Notes: generated by a model from the letters alone, not told the origin. Counted from the stretch's first letter, positions 21,212 through 35,819 are shown. The stretch is 64,000 nucleotides of DNA from Bidens hawaiensis (GCA_021521415.1 JAIQDT010000672.1:62001-126000), one strand, 5' to 3'. Numbers and translations: made by a program.

Positions 21212-22960
21212 CTGTCACACTCCAACCTACGGAGGAATGTCGGGTGCGAGCCGTTGGTTCACAGATCACAAGGTACTATCATACAAATTTAAATATGACA
21301 ATATCTTATTAATTATTTTAAATGACCAAAATTTCACCCAAGTACACAAGTTCAAAGCAAATTACAATTTAATCCCAAATCAAAACACAAGTAGTTTTGT
21401 TAATAATTTTATCTTAAGGCATCTCTAAATGTTTCTTCACCTTAGCTTCAAACCAAATGATAAACTGCAAATGCGTACAAAATAATATAGTATGTCAACG
21501 CGAGGTTAAGTGAGAAAAACCACCAGTTTTGATATAATAATAATACTATATAAATAAAAGAGCAAAACTGATATTGTGAGTATAAATCAATCAAACCATA
21601 AGCAAATAAAGGGTGTCAGACTGTCAGTTGACCATGTCTCACGAACTCGGGTTATGGCTACTATAACAGTCGTATGATCATGCTATAATGTGATTACAAT
21701 GGACCTCTCCGAATGCGATAAAATAAACAAGTAGCAGCTAGTTATTCAATTGATAAACACATAACATTCATAGTTTGCTAGTGCTTATATAATATAATAT
21801 GTAAATACTAATAGGTATGCATATGTCCCAAAAACGTTTAAAATCAGTAAAATGTGGGGATTGACTTCTAACCTTGACGATTAATTGAATAAATCGAGAG
21901 ATAGAATAAACGAGCAAAGTCAACGTGATGAGTGTTCTGATCTAAACATACCTGATACTTATACAAAACAAAATAGAGTCAAAACCGAGAACATAGCCGC
22001 TGGAATCAATTCAAACGAATGTATAGAACTCTGGTTCTGAGATTTTCAGTAAATACGCGAGCTAGTACTGACCAGAATCCGAACTGCGAATCGGGAGTCC
22101 GGTTTCGGTCAGTACACTCTAAATCTCAACACAAATATAAAAGCCTTCCGGTCTGAAAGCTAATTCCAACAAAAATGATAGAAATTGATTAGTCAACTTG
22201 GTAGACCAATTTACCCTTAAACGTGTCGGAGTCCAATTGACCGGTTAAATCCCCTCAATCTCATAAATTAATTGAAGGTTATTGATTATTGAATAAAAGT
22301 GAACGAAATTGCAGAAGACAGCTTACCCAGAAAGTGCCTAAAACGATGAGAAAAACTGAGTCAATGGTCGGGAAACGTCAAAGTCAAACGGTAGCTTGTT
22401 CTTGATGGAGAAAACACTTGAAACACCAAAGGAAAAGGCTATGAAACGATGGAGGTTATTATTGCAGAGGTGGTTTAGGGTTTTAAGATGTGTTTTAGTT
22501 AAGTATGTAGAGGTAAAACTTGACAAAGGAATGATCAACTTGTTTAGGAAAAAGAATAACCAATTAATGACCAAATCGGTTCTATTACTTAATTATCTTG
22601 GTGTGATCAACAAGGAATTGATGTAGACAATGCCTAATAGTAGATTAATTGTCTTGGACCGAAATCTAAGTGATTTAGGCCGTTTAAGGAGGGATTATAC
22701 CATAAACGAACCAAAAATAGAAGTTTGTTGATCTGACCATCGGTCGCGATAAGCGATGGCTAAGTACTCCCCCCCCCCCCCCCCGGTACCATAAATGAAC
22801 CAAAACTAGAAGTTTGCTGATTTGACCGTCGTTCGTGATAAGCAACGGCTAAGTACTCCCCCCGTTGTGATACGAGACGGGTTAGTTTCCATCAAAATTT
22901 TGTTTTTTGGCAAAACCAATACCTGTAGTTCCCAAAATGTGTTTTTATAGCCATTTTACA
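21212..22960 (-). mobile_element. Minus-strand LTR with TATA and U3 palindromes
   Basis: The plus-strand left end TGTCACACTCC touches a primer-binding site, so this is the 5' LTR of a minus-oriented element. On the minus strand a TATA-like GTATAATCC lies at 22692-22700. Upstream of it (22737-22881) are three short palindromes and a 16-base C run. The right boundary was not fixed; about 22960 is an estimate from where the sequence character changes. No protein domain was recognised in it. Confidence 0.5.
22699..22865. repeat. Imperfect tandem duplication with 16-base C run
   Basis: Unit one (ACCATAAACGAACCAAAAAT ... GGCTAAGTACTCC) is repeated directly as ACCATAAATGAACCAAAACT ... GGCTAAGTACTCC. 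Each unit is about 75-90 bp and ends in a C run: 16 C at 22769-22784, and six near 22858-22863. A third, shorter piece starts at 22861. Confidence 0.7.
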
Positions 22961-23340
22961 CAATTTTAAGAGTTTCTAAGGACTATTTGGCATGATTAAG
23001 AGTTATGAAATTATAAACTAAGTTAAACGAAATTAATTACTAATAAGTGCACGATTTTATTGAAACGAAATATCTGAATTACATTCCTAAATCGGGTAAA
23101 CAAATAAAAATACAGATACAAAAGATCCGAAATATTACACTTATTCTTTTGAATACCTTGTATGCATAAACATGTACGATCACTTGCACACACCAAACAC
23201 AAACACTGCACATAAAACTGACAAAACAATTAAACTAAAAATTGAAAGCAAGCAAACACACTAAACCAACACTTTGCTTGTTCATTTCCCAGCAACGCTA
23301 CCATTTTGAAATACATGATATTTAAACATTAAAACACGTT
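22961..23340. other. Intergenic, no gene seen
   Basis: AT-rich spacer before the beta-glucosidase pseudogene. No signal-peptide exon could be found here to pair with it. Confidence 0.35.
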
Positions 23341-23359
23341 CTTTATTTTCCATCCGCGT

Positions 23360-26300
23360 TTCTGTTTGGAGCAGACGCTTCTTCTTACCAAGTTTATCTT
23401 CCCCTCTTACAATTGCCACTTCTTGCTCATCGTTATCACTTAATCCATGAAGTTTAACAGTTTGAAGGAGCCTATCTTGAAGATGGAAAATCTATAAGCA
23501 ACTGGGACGTATATTGTCACCCCGGAGGTTGGTTAATCGGGTTTTTGATGTTTATAATTTACGCCATAATTTTAAGTTGATCCAGTGATGAATTAAATCA
23601 TGGTTGTGGAGAAAATGGGGACAGTGGAGACGCTACATATGATGATTATCACTTGTTCTTGGTTCATTTTCACTTCTATTGCTTAGAATTCTTTAATAAC
23701 AGTTTCTTTATTTAAAAATTATGTTTTTTGTAACACATGATGACATTAAATTGATGCATTTCCTTGGCGTACAAGCATACAGATTTTCATTATCTTGGGC
23801 TAGAATTCTTCCAAATATAATATTTTTATTTAATACCAATCTGACCACCCCTTAATTACTTTGCTTAATTTGATGGATATCTAATTGCATTTTGTTGAAC
23901 AGGAGGAAGGTAATTTGGTGTAAGTTAACCTTGTTAATTGGCACCATGTAGTATAACAAAATTGTAGACAATCTGATTCTTAAAGGTGATTGATGACTAT
24001 CAGCTTCAGATTCAATTTTCATTGTTTTATTGATTGATGATTGAAGCGTTTTTTTTTTTTTTTTCACGGACGCGGATTATAATGAGAAGGAACCGAACCA
24101 TTTTTGACGATTTACCATGCGGATTTCCCTCAAGAACTTGAAGACAGATATGATACAGTTCTTGGATAAACCCTGAAATGCAATATGTCTAAAACTCCTT
24201 TTTTAATCACCTTAGACGTTTATTAGCTTATTATTTATTTTACTGGCAGGGAAGAGTTTTTATATTTAGCAGAAATCTGTTTCAAGTCTTTTGGAGACCG
24301 AGTTATGCATTGGATCACCATAAATGAACCCCTATTTATGGCAGAATATGCTTACGAATTGGGGATTATTACACCATCTCGTTGCTCAGAGCATTTTGGA
24401 AACTGTCACGATGGAAACTCAGATGTTGAGCCTATGTTATTGGCCCATGGCAGGGCAGCCAAGCTGCATCATGAGTATTTCCAGGCAACCAACCAACTTT
24501 AAGTCATTCTTTAAATCCACACATAAAATTATTTATTAATAATGTATTTGACTTATTGATTTGTATGTGCAGCCCAAACAAGGTGGCTTAATTGGTCTCA
24601 CTGTTCATGGTGGCATGTACGAACCACGAACTGATAGCGAACTTGATCACCAAGCTGCCAAAAGGGCATTTGCTTTTCATTCTGGTTGGTATGCGGTAAC
24701 CTTCTCAAATGTATATTTGCATAAACATATAAATAAACTCGAGAAATTGTAAGATCTTTCTTCAATTTTTATCATCAAACAGGACACTTGATCCTTCAAT
24801 ATTTGGGGATTACCCAGAAGAACTTAAGGAGTACCTTGGTTATGAAATTCTAAGTTTCTCCCTTGATGAAAAGAATTTTATGAAGAATAATATAGATTTA
24901 TTGGCATCAATCATTATTCAACTTTATATGCCAAGGATTTTACGAATTATAGTTGCTCTGCAATGGGGAACCGTGCAATTAGAAGTTTTGTAGAGACGGT
25001 TGGCGAGCGTGACGGCTTATTGGTGAACCTGTAGGAACTTACCATCTTTTATCAATAGTTTTAGGTTGATATAATGACATTTTTGTTTATTGCAAAAACA
25101 AACAGGGGTAGTCGTAGAAGCATCGAAGAGATCGTTAACGTTATCAAGATTCGATACAATAACACGCCCATGTGAATTACTGAAAATGGTTAGTGTCAGT
25201 ACATTGCCACTATTTTCATATTCAGTAACATATGGTCTCGTTCCGATTACGCCTTTTTCAGGGTATTCTTCTCCGGACGTGCACGGGCGACGAGTTAATG
25301 AGCTTATAACAAATGACATCAAGCGAATTGAATATTCAAATACATTGCTTCTTTAGCCACGTTGGGTTTGTTGGGTCGAAACGGGTCATGAGTTGGAACG
25401 GGTTAGGGTCGAAATGGGTTAGAGTCGGAATGGGTCAATTAAAAAAATGTTTGTTTTGGTTCGGGTTGGAACGGGTTAGGGTCAACAGATTCGGGCCGGA
25501 ACGAGTTCAAACGGGTTTCGGGTCAAGTTTTTTTTTTTTGAACGAGCACAACAGATGTTACAATTTTTTGTTTTTGATTTATATTTTGAGTTATGATTTT
25601 TTATTAATTTTTTAGGGGTTTTTATTAAGATCAAAAGCCCCTAACAAAATTAAAAAATAATAATAAAAAAATCATAACTCAAAATCTAAATCAAAAACAA
25701 AAACAAAAAATGTAAAAAAAACAAAAATGTTTCCTACATTGTCCTCGTTAAACAAAACAAAAAAAACCCCGAGAAATTAGCCGAAACCGAAACAAAAATC
25801 CAAAATTGAACCGAACTAATCAAAACCGAAAAAAATCGATCAAACGAAACTAAAATACTGAAAGCAAACATAAATGAAACTGAAAAACCGACCAAAACGA
25901 AACAAAAACCGAAATCGACCAAAAATAAACAAAATAAACTGAAACCCAACCTGTCCGGTCCGAAAACTCGTGTCGGCTCGAAACCTGATCCAAGCCAAAA
26001 CCTACACCAAACTCGTTCCAATCCAAAACTCATTTCAACCTGAACTTGGCACTTTTCCTTAAGACGCTAATCCACATCGACCCATTTCTTTAAATTTGTC
26101 GACCTATTTTGACCCGAAAATAAGAAGGTTGAATTTCAAGTGACCCATTTTGACCCATTTAGTTAAAATCCATGACCCAAACCAACCTATATAATTTTAA
26201 AACAACCCAAATTGACCAATTTAAAATGGTTCGGGTCAAGATTGCCACCCCTAGCCCCGTCTATTAGGTTGGCTCTGAACTCTTGATTTATAACATTTTT

Positions 26301-26580
26301 GAATTCTTAAAGTTGTATGTCTGATATGAAACGTTAAAATGAAGCATTGATTTGAAGAAATGTTTTCTGAAATAATTGAGAAGTCGCGGATGTCCGGGGA
26401 TACTTTGTGTGGTTATTGATGGATAACTTAGAATGGTTGAAAAGGCTACAAGGTAAGGTATGGATTATACTATGTGGTTCGACAACCGCTGGCTTGGACA
26501 CCAAAGCTTTCTGCAACATGGTATAATAATTTTCTGAGCAACAACACGCATCTTGTCGATAAGGAAATATTAAGGCATTA
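23360..26580 (+). pseudogene. GH1 beta-glucosidase pseudogene (BGLU45/46/47 type)
   Basis: Same exon series as the gene at 27760-30236 but decayed. FPSAFLFGADASSYQV-like residues are at 23361-23397, then FEGAYLEDGKSISNWDVYCH (about 23465-23520). Broken exons at 23740-23820 and 24087-24180 follow. The best exon (24252-24491) has LYLAEICFKSFGDRV, ITINEP with the acid/base Glu, and PSRCSEHFGNCHDGNSD. GGLIGLTVHGGMYEP (24571-24700), DPSIFGDYPEELKEYLG (24783-24840) and GYSSPDV (25260) also remain. A six-residue in-frame loss precedes LLAHGRAAKLHHEYFQ. Frameshifts occur after NIDLL and elsewhere. The last exon (about 26370-26580) is recognisable only with a frameshift and lies beyond an 890-bp MITE. 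No signal-peptide exon was found. It arose with its neighbour by tandem duplication. Confidence 0.85.
25362..26251. mobile_element. Foldback MITE (hAT-like), 890 bp, inside the GH1 pseudogene
   Basis: Comparing both GH1 copies shows where the sequence was interrupted: TTCTTTAGCCA...GTCTATTAGG is contiguous in the second copy. The flanks TAGCCACG (25354-25361) and TAGCCCCG (26252-26259) are an 8-bp target duplication with one change. The right end ATTGCCACCCC resembles common plant hAT termini (complement GGGGTGGCAA). The interior is full of GGGTCGAAACGGG on the left and GACCCATTTTGACCC on the right. It has a central hairpin at about 25548-25720, where the T-rich left side pairs with the A-rich right side around AGGGGTTTTTATTAAGATC. 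No coding sequence is present. Confidence 0.75.
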
Positions 26581-26589
26581 TACAACTTC

Positions 26590-27558
26590 ATAAGAATGTC
26601 ATGACGTCATCAAAAGTAGATGCATACAAGCTTATGCAAATTTGTTTTTGTATAAACCAGTGTTTGTATTATTTATATTAATAAGTCTACATAATTTGGT
26701 TTTTATGTAAATGATCTGCCATAGGAACAGGAAGGTCAAGGGTGATTAACTATCTGGATTATTCAAAAAGAAATGAGAGTTAAAAATACAAACATGTCGT
26801 GAAAAGAATGGATTTCTATAACCAAGGTCCTTTAAAATAGGTTTGCGAACCACGCAATTGAACCCAAACCCGTTTAGGTTCTTTAAAACAGCTCCCATTA
26901 ATAAACCCAACAAAAATTTATCTTTTCACCGACGTGGGACAAGCTCCATTTTCACAGTTTTTCATGTTTCAGCCACACAACCTATAGTGTTGATATCTCA
27001 TTCATCTTAGCACCATTTTGAACACAGTTTGGTTTGTTGTGATCCTCTCGCATAGAAGAACATAAACACACTAAATAACATAAAAACAATATTTGTGCCC
27101 AAAATAAATAAAAAACGCATTTTCACTGGAATTTCAACAATAAGTTTTTGGTTGAGGCGTAATTGACTGAGGATTTTGAGAAGGGTTGTTTCTGGGAGTA
27201 AGCATACGTGTTGGCAAGCAATAGTCAACTCGAGGTGGCATAATTAAAGTCCATGTTAGAAAGAAGAAGTGTAGGCCTAACAAGCCCAATGATTTTCAAT
27301 CCTGTGCATAATCAACACATGTGTGAATTTAAAAGTATGTTGTAACGATGACACATGTTTTTAAACATATCCTACACTAGAAGTGTCAAGGGTTACAGAT
27401 TTAGGCTAGCAAACTTTTTTTTTATTAATGAAGCATATCAAAACGGAGTCTTAGTAACTTGTGACATGGCGTTCCGGATTATTTGACAAGACAGCAAGTA
27501 GGACATCCTAGAGCAGTAAAAAAGTTTTTCAAGTAGTGACACTGTAGTGACTTAGCAA

Positions 27559-27560
<2 letters not shown>
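26590..27560. other. Spacer between the two GH1 copies, no gene seen
   Basis: AT-rich, with no supported coding region. Frames such as 27007-27228 (minus) are weak and unsupported. Confidence 0.4.

Positions 27561-27630
<70 letters not shown>
27561..27630. repeat. (AAT)n microsatellite, about 23 units
   Basis: An uninterrupted run of AAT/ATA triplets about 130 bp upstream of the beta-glucosidase start codon. Length is likely variable between individuals and may affect the promoter. Confidence 0.95.
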
Positions 27631-27689
27631 TGATTTTATTTTATTATTTTTTTTTTTTGAAAGAGGGTAATAATAATAATCATCATTTT

Positions 27690-27759
27690 AGGGGTGGATC
27701 GGTGGTAATTATGGATTGGTCTACAAATACCCCCATTCTCTCAACTTTCACATGCAAAA
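27690..27759 (+). promoter_or_regulatory. Possible core promoter and 5' leader of the GH1 gene
   Basis: Between the AAT microsatellite and the ATG is a short stretch with a weak TATA-like CTACAAATAC at about 27720-27729, followed by a C/T-rich leader (CCCCCATTCTCTCAACTTTC). The box is poor, so the start site is uncertain. Confidence 0.3.
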
Positions 27760-30236
<2,477 letters not shown>

Positions 30237-30257
30237 GCAAGACAAAAAAATGGGTCT

Positions 30258-30428
30258 AGATGTGAGCGCATATGTTGTGTTTTCAACATATACGCCACAT
30301 ATGTTATGCCGCATGTATGTTATACGCCACGCCGCATAACATATGCACCGCGTAAGTATATGTATATATAGGTTTGCTTGTTTCATTGCATTGTAAGAAT
30401 TTATTTTGAGATAATAAAATTTCTCTCT
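30258..30428 (+). mobile_element. 171-bp insertion with 9-bp flanking repeats, hairpins and TATA-like box
   Basis: It lies 21 bp past the GH1 stop codon. It is flanked by perfect AATGGGTCT copies (30249-30257 and 30429-30437). Inside are hairpin 1 (ATATGTTG at 30270-30277 with CAACATAT at 30284-30291) and hairpin 2 (CATATGTTATGC at 30298-30309 with GCATAACATATG at 30334-30345). Then comes TATATATAGG at about 30362-30371 and an AATAAAA word near 30412. A 9-bp duplication suggests a Mutator-like miniature element, but the ends have no long inverted repeat. It would lie in the gene's 3' untranslated region. Confidence 0.5.
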
Positions 30429-30439
30429 AATGGGTCTTG

Positions 30440-31670
30440 AAATATTTACACTTTTGGCCTTGAATTTTGTCAAATATCTACACATCAACCATAATTCATT
30501 CTTGTCGTGATCCAGAACAAAAATAATTAAAAAGCTCTATCTAATTACTTGTATTAACAAGTGTTAATTTAAATGATACATGAAAATGAGGTTTTTACGG
30601 GATAGATGGTGACGTTAAATGGAAGCGTGCATGTTTAAAATTTGTTATCATTTTAGGTGTTTGTAAGCAGATTGTCTACAGAAGAGTGAGACTTGGTTTG
30701 AGAAGGTTGTGATATGCCACTTCCGCGATATAAATGGTGTTGGGAAGTGCTAGTAACCTCATGATAACCTAATGGTTTTCATTGAGTTTTGAAAGTTAAT
30801 TTTCATAAAATTCATGTATTTGGGATGAGTTTCATCACTAAAGGTTGGGTAAGGTGCTATTAAAGCAAGTTTGTTTACTTATTTAGGGTTGCTAAATTGT
30901 GTTAGGCTGTTAATAAACATGAGAGGTAAGATTGAGTAGAGGTGCACAAACCATTTATTTACCCTAAACCGGTTCAGGTTGAAACCAAACCAGTTTCTAG
31001 TCAATACAGTCAAACCGGTTTTTAACAAAACATGTTACAAACCGAACTAGGATGAGGTACTGAAAAACTGTACCCTAAGAAACCGGTTAGGAACGGTCTG
31101 GAATCGGTTTTTATAGGAACCGGTTTTCTATAAAATGATAATCTTATATATATATATATACATAAATTTTTAATATACATATGTGATGCATACATACATA
31201 CATACATACATACATACATACAAACAAACGTAGCTTCATACGCTCATAACATACATACACATAAAGATACATACGTAAATTACATATTGACTGTTATCGA
31301 AGTGACGGTAAAAAATAAGTTCATTAGTATTTCCTATTCACCTTAACTAGTATGGTGTAGAGCTACGAAAAGTAATTGGTCAGTGTTTCAATTAACTGAT
31401 TTTAGTAATTATGGAGTTTGTTATTAAATTATGAAGTATGCAGATTGAGTGTTGAACACACTAGCAAAGTTTTAGTTTGAATTAAGCAAACACTATAGAA
31501 AATTGTAAACAACTGTGGAAAACAAATCACACCTAAGTTCAGAGTTGTATGATTCTATATTAACCTACACAAATGGTTTGATTTTAATTAAGCACAATTA
31601 ATATATTGAATTTGCTAATAGATGTTCCTAATCATAGACATCAACAATCGTTTATATGTAATTGGTGCAA
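30440..31670. other. Intergenic with hAT-MITE-like ACCGGTT repeats and (CATA)n, no gene
   Basis: At 30935-31130 TAGAGGTGCACAAACC begins a stretch with repeated ACCGGTT words, as in decayed hAT MITEs of plants. (TA)n lies at 31145-31160 and (CATA)n at 31189-31221. No gene is supported. Confidence 0.4.
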
Positions 31671-31675
31671 GAAAA

Positions 31676-32430
31676 CTGTCACGACACGAATTCCAGACAA
31701 TTGTATGCTTTATAATCTAAGAAAAGTTAGCAAACCCTAGCACAAATCGAAACTAATAGCAATTCTCATTTCATAAAGTCAACGATGTAAGAAAATCTCA
31801 ACAATTACGAACTCAGAACCATACTAACTATCAATTCGAACCATTCAACCAAAATAAGCCAATCAATTCAAACCAAGTGTGCATAAAATAAACCTTGATC
31901 ATACAATCTTACACCCAAGGATGATTCAAAAGAAATTAGCCTCTAATGATCTTTTGTTTATCTTCAAATATTGATTTGGGATGAATAACCACATATCCTA
32001 TTGTGATTGAGGTGTTCCGGGGCTCCCAAAATCACCCCCCCCCCCCTTTCCAGAGAGGGCAGAAGTGAAGATATCCCCTCACTTATGGTTGAAAAATATA
32101 TTATATAAGTCGATTAGGTTTTTTAGCCGAAAACCAAGTCCTTCGCGTGTCACGAAGGGTTTTCCGTGGGTCGCTCACGTGTCGTGGCAGACAACATAAT
32201 CGAATATGGGGTTTTCAAGTTTCCAGTTCCCTCGTGCATCACGAGGGACCTTCTTCATTCTATTGCGTGTCTCCAGAAACCGGTTTTCCATATTTTATTT
32301 TCTTTTTATTATTTTAATCCGATAAGCAAGCGTAACCTTTCCGAACTTTCCGAGACTCCAAAGCATGCTCGTAAATGCCTCTAATGCATATCTTTAATGC
32401 ACCTTAACCAAAAAATCAAAAACACGTATG
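31676..32430 (-). mobile_element. Probable minus-strand LTR with TATA and U3 palindromes
   Basis: The plus-strand left end TGTCACGACACG is LTR-like. A TATA stretch lies at 32094-32108 (minus TTATATAATATA). Upstream of it on the minus strand are palindromes at 32140-32158 (CCTTCG with CGAAGG) and 32228-32248 (perfect 9-bp arms TCCCTCGTG and CACGAGGGA around CAT). A 12-base C run is at 32035-32046. The right end is uncertain; no coding domain was seen. Confidence 0.4.
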
Positions 32431-32672
32431 AAGAAGGAGGATTAGTGTCGATAGATGTAATGGTGCTCCAAACGACGAAACGTTGTTTCAGTTCGAATGT
32501 TTAAACTTACAATTAACAAAAATCAAGTCGTTTGGAGCAACGTTTCGAGATAATTTTACATCAATCGAATGTATCACTTTTCCGATCAAAAGCCCTACCT
32601 CATCAGTTTGAAATTCGAAAAAAAAACTTAATTGAGTTAATTGTTTTTTATGAGGGTCTAATGAAAACAAAT
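32430..32672. mobile_element. Diverged relative of the 36.3-kb foldback MITE
   Basis: It shares the same core as 36337-36850: a GAATGTTT/AACTTCAATTAACAAAAATCAAG-like centre (here ACAATTAACAAAAATCAAG), flanked by inverted copies (ATAGATGTAATGGTGC and GATAATTTTACATCAATCGA), then CCGATCAAAAGCCC. The arms are shorter and diverged; termini and target duplication were not defined. Confidence 0.45.
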
Positions 32673-34060
32673 TGCCACAGCCCCCGACCCCTATACCCCG
32701 GGAGGGAAGCCGCGAACATTGAGTGGTGGTATCGGTGTTTATTAAAATAATTTGCAGCGGATATTTCATCAGAACCGTAGTTAGGAAAAATGATCAAAGT
32801 TATAAAATACCATGAATCTTATTTCATAAGCTGGGATTAAAACCCATTTTTATACAAACATGGGTTTATAGGGATAAACCCTAATTTACAAAACATGTTT
32901 CTTTATTCTGATGACAAGCCACTTATTTAATCCAGAAGCCTGCATGCATCATTCCTTTGTCTCTAACTAACAAGTCACCTGAAACATGTTTAAAAATATT
33001 TGAACAGCAGGAAATACTGGTGAGTACATTCACTTATAAATGACACATTTTACAGTTAAAACATTAAGATGTTTTTACATCTGCCTGCTTACACAGGTAC
33101 TTGTCACTCGCCCATATCTGTGAGTGTGGTCATATTACTTATTGGCTAACACTTTTCCAATAAGTAACGTATGATAGCCCAGTAGGCAAGTCTTGTATAC
33201 AAAACCCCACAATACCGGTAGTAACCATCTCGTAAGTCTACATAGACTTAATCACTGTAATGTACTTAAATATCCCTTGAAAATATATTTGAAAACCTTT
33301 GGACTATCTGTCATGAGTTTAATAGGTTTAGAAAATCATCATGACAGTCTTGGAAAATCAGTTGTCTCACACAAATGTGAGTCATGCAAAAACTCGAATG
33401 TCTCACCTTAAAAGTTTATATTTAACAAGCCTCCTGATATTAAGCACAATTTAGTATATCTAAGTTAGTATAAACCCCATAATCATATCGATAATCACGA
33501 GATATGAAACTTTACACGATAGCACAATGTCTTACCTTGTTCAGCAGGGATTTCGGATCCGTGTATTATAGTTTCTTTCAATCGAAGAGGTACCGTTACA
33601 ACTACCGTGGTATTATACTAGTACTCCTTAATATATAAGAAAATTTAAGAGAGATCAGAATTTTGAACGAGTTATGAAGTCTAGATTTCAACCCTATTTA
33701 TACTTGAAATTGGGCTCCTTCGCGTAGCGCGAAGGAAACCTATACAACTAATTCGCATCGCGTGAAGTAGGTATAGGGTTGCCGAGTTAGCCCTAGCTAT
33801 GCCACGTGGCACGACACGTGGCAGGCAACGTGTCACCGTTGCATGGCTCTCACGTCGTGTGGCGCAAAAAACATCTTCGCGTCGCGCGAAAGACGAAAGA
33901 TTTTATGGATAACTACTAATGCTTCGCCGTGTGAAGTGCAAAATGCGCCATCAAAGCGTCACTTTGCGCCCATCGCACTTCGCCTGAGCCCGAGCCCGTG
34001 TGCGTGCGCATCGGGTGCTTCAAACCCTATGCTAGGACTACCGGGTGTGATTTAGCACAT
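32673..34060 (-). mobile_element. Probable minus-strand LTR with TATA and a palindrome series
   Basis: The left end TGCCACAGCCCCCGACCC resembles a common plant LTR end. On the minus strand TATAAATAG lies at 33694-33702. Upstream are palindromes at 33716-33736 (perfect 9-bp arms TCCTTCGCG and CGCGAAGGA around TAG), 33739-33777 (outer arms CCTATAC and GTATAGG), 33876-33890 (TTCGCG and CGCGAA around TCG) and near 33921-33937. The right end (about 34060 or later) could not be fixed, nor the target duplication. No protein domain was seen. Confidence 0.45.
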
Positions 34061-35772
34061 AAGAATATTATCATGTGAGCTATCTTCCTTATAAAGAGCT
34101 TACAAGTTTTATACCTTTTCTTATTTATACCATGGTGGAACCCTTCCATTTTCTTTCCTTCATTAATGTGGGATGGAATTTTTACTTCTTTTACTTTCTC
34201 CATTCTTCCTTTTATTTGTTTTATTTCTTCACCTTTTCTTTTTATTATTTTATTTCTTTTTGGATTGTTTACGGTTTGTTATACAAATAGTGTGAAAAGT
34301 GGACAGGTCGCAACAATTTTCTAAGGTGAGATAATTATTGGCCAACCTAAAGCTGGTGGGATTAACAAAATCCTATTCTCTTATATAGATACACTAGCTT
34401 TAGAACACGTGTAATGCACAAGAAGCTAAAAAACATACACATAAGCTATAGAAATTAAATGATTAAACTAAAAAAAATATATTTTATCAGATTAAATAGT
34501 TTAATAAGTTCAAATTATATTTTCTAATGAAATAATCATACGAGTATATAGTGCATTTTCACGTAATTTCTTCATAATTACGAAAAGATGCACCTAGTGA
34601 TTTTTTAAGTTGTAATCATATTTTTTTAATGGAATAACGAATTCTAACAAAAGATGCTAAGATGTTTCATTATAAATTACATGAAAAAAGAACATAATAC
34701 ATAAAATTAGCATGACTAAAACACGTTTTTGTATTACAGTTTTGAAAGAGATAAAAAAGAACTCCATTGCTCCATGGAGGTTAAATGAATATGTTAGAAT
34801 AAAATTGTTATTCATTTATAATTTCTTCTTATCTTTATCATCATAGAAATATAAATAACGTTAATTGGATTTTACCGCATTCGTCTCCTACATTGAAAAA
34901 TGTTTATAAATTGATTTAATAAAAAAAAGGTAGACATAATTTCATTAAAGATATAAATATTTTGATTATAATGACATAAATATTCGCATCTTTTTAATCT
35001 CTATCATTTAGATAACTAGTTATTTGGTTAAATGATGAATTCATATGTTTTGGTTATACTAACATAAATATGTTTTCATTAAAGATAGAAAATAGTTTGA
35101 GCGAAAATTTTGGCTAGGAATGAGTCTACAAGTGACATGTATCCTCAGTTATTTTCTTTTATTAAAATAGGTAGATATATTAAGAAAAATGCACACATAC
35201 ATTGGTTTCTAATAAGAAGTGGTTCCAAACCAGTTTCAGTTGAAAAACTACAAACCCGTCCTAACCAACAGTTTCAAACAGATTCGGTTTCGGTTCAGTT
35301 TTCGAATTATTTAGTTTACCGATTTCTTTGCCCACCTCTAATATCTAGTGAAAGTAAATTATCGAGTAATTCAAAAGAAAGGGATAACAAAGATTGTGAA
35401 ATTGGGAATTAAAGTCGTGACGTCATTTGGTGGGAGAAAGGGTGGCTATAGTAGTCAAGTCTAAACTACCTTTCTAATGGATTTTAGTGTTCAAACATGT
35501 GGCAATGCGTTGCACCATTTGGCCGGGTGCATCTTGGAATCTTCAGTCATTTTCTATTTCGTCACTTTGTGATGCGCTCGTTGTATCATATTATGAAGTG
35601 GGTTCGGGTAAATTATTTTATTGTGGGAAGTAAGACTTTATTCTTTTTTTTTTCTTTCAATAAAATAAGTAACAAATAAAACATGATAAAATGACACAAT
35701 AATGCTTCACTAGAGTCTAGGATGGAGTCCGTAATACACGGGTGATTAAAAAAATACAATAAAAAAGTTAAA

Positions 35773-35819
<47 letters not shown>

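Noticed and set aside
25313..26033. Frames within the MITE (plus 25313-25615, minus 25734-26033)
   Set aside because: Arise from GGGTCGGAA-type and CCGAAAC-type repeats; no protein features.
33193..34055. Plus-strand frames in the 33-kb LTR
   Set aside because: No start context, no domain, and they run through LTR promoter sequence on the opposite strand.
30935..35340. One large hAT element between TAGAGGTG and CACCTCTA ends
   Set aside because: The flanking 8-mers differ (AGATTGAG and ATATCTAG) and several unrelated LTRs lie between; treated as separate remnants.
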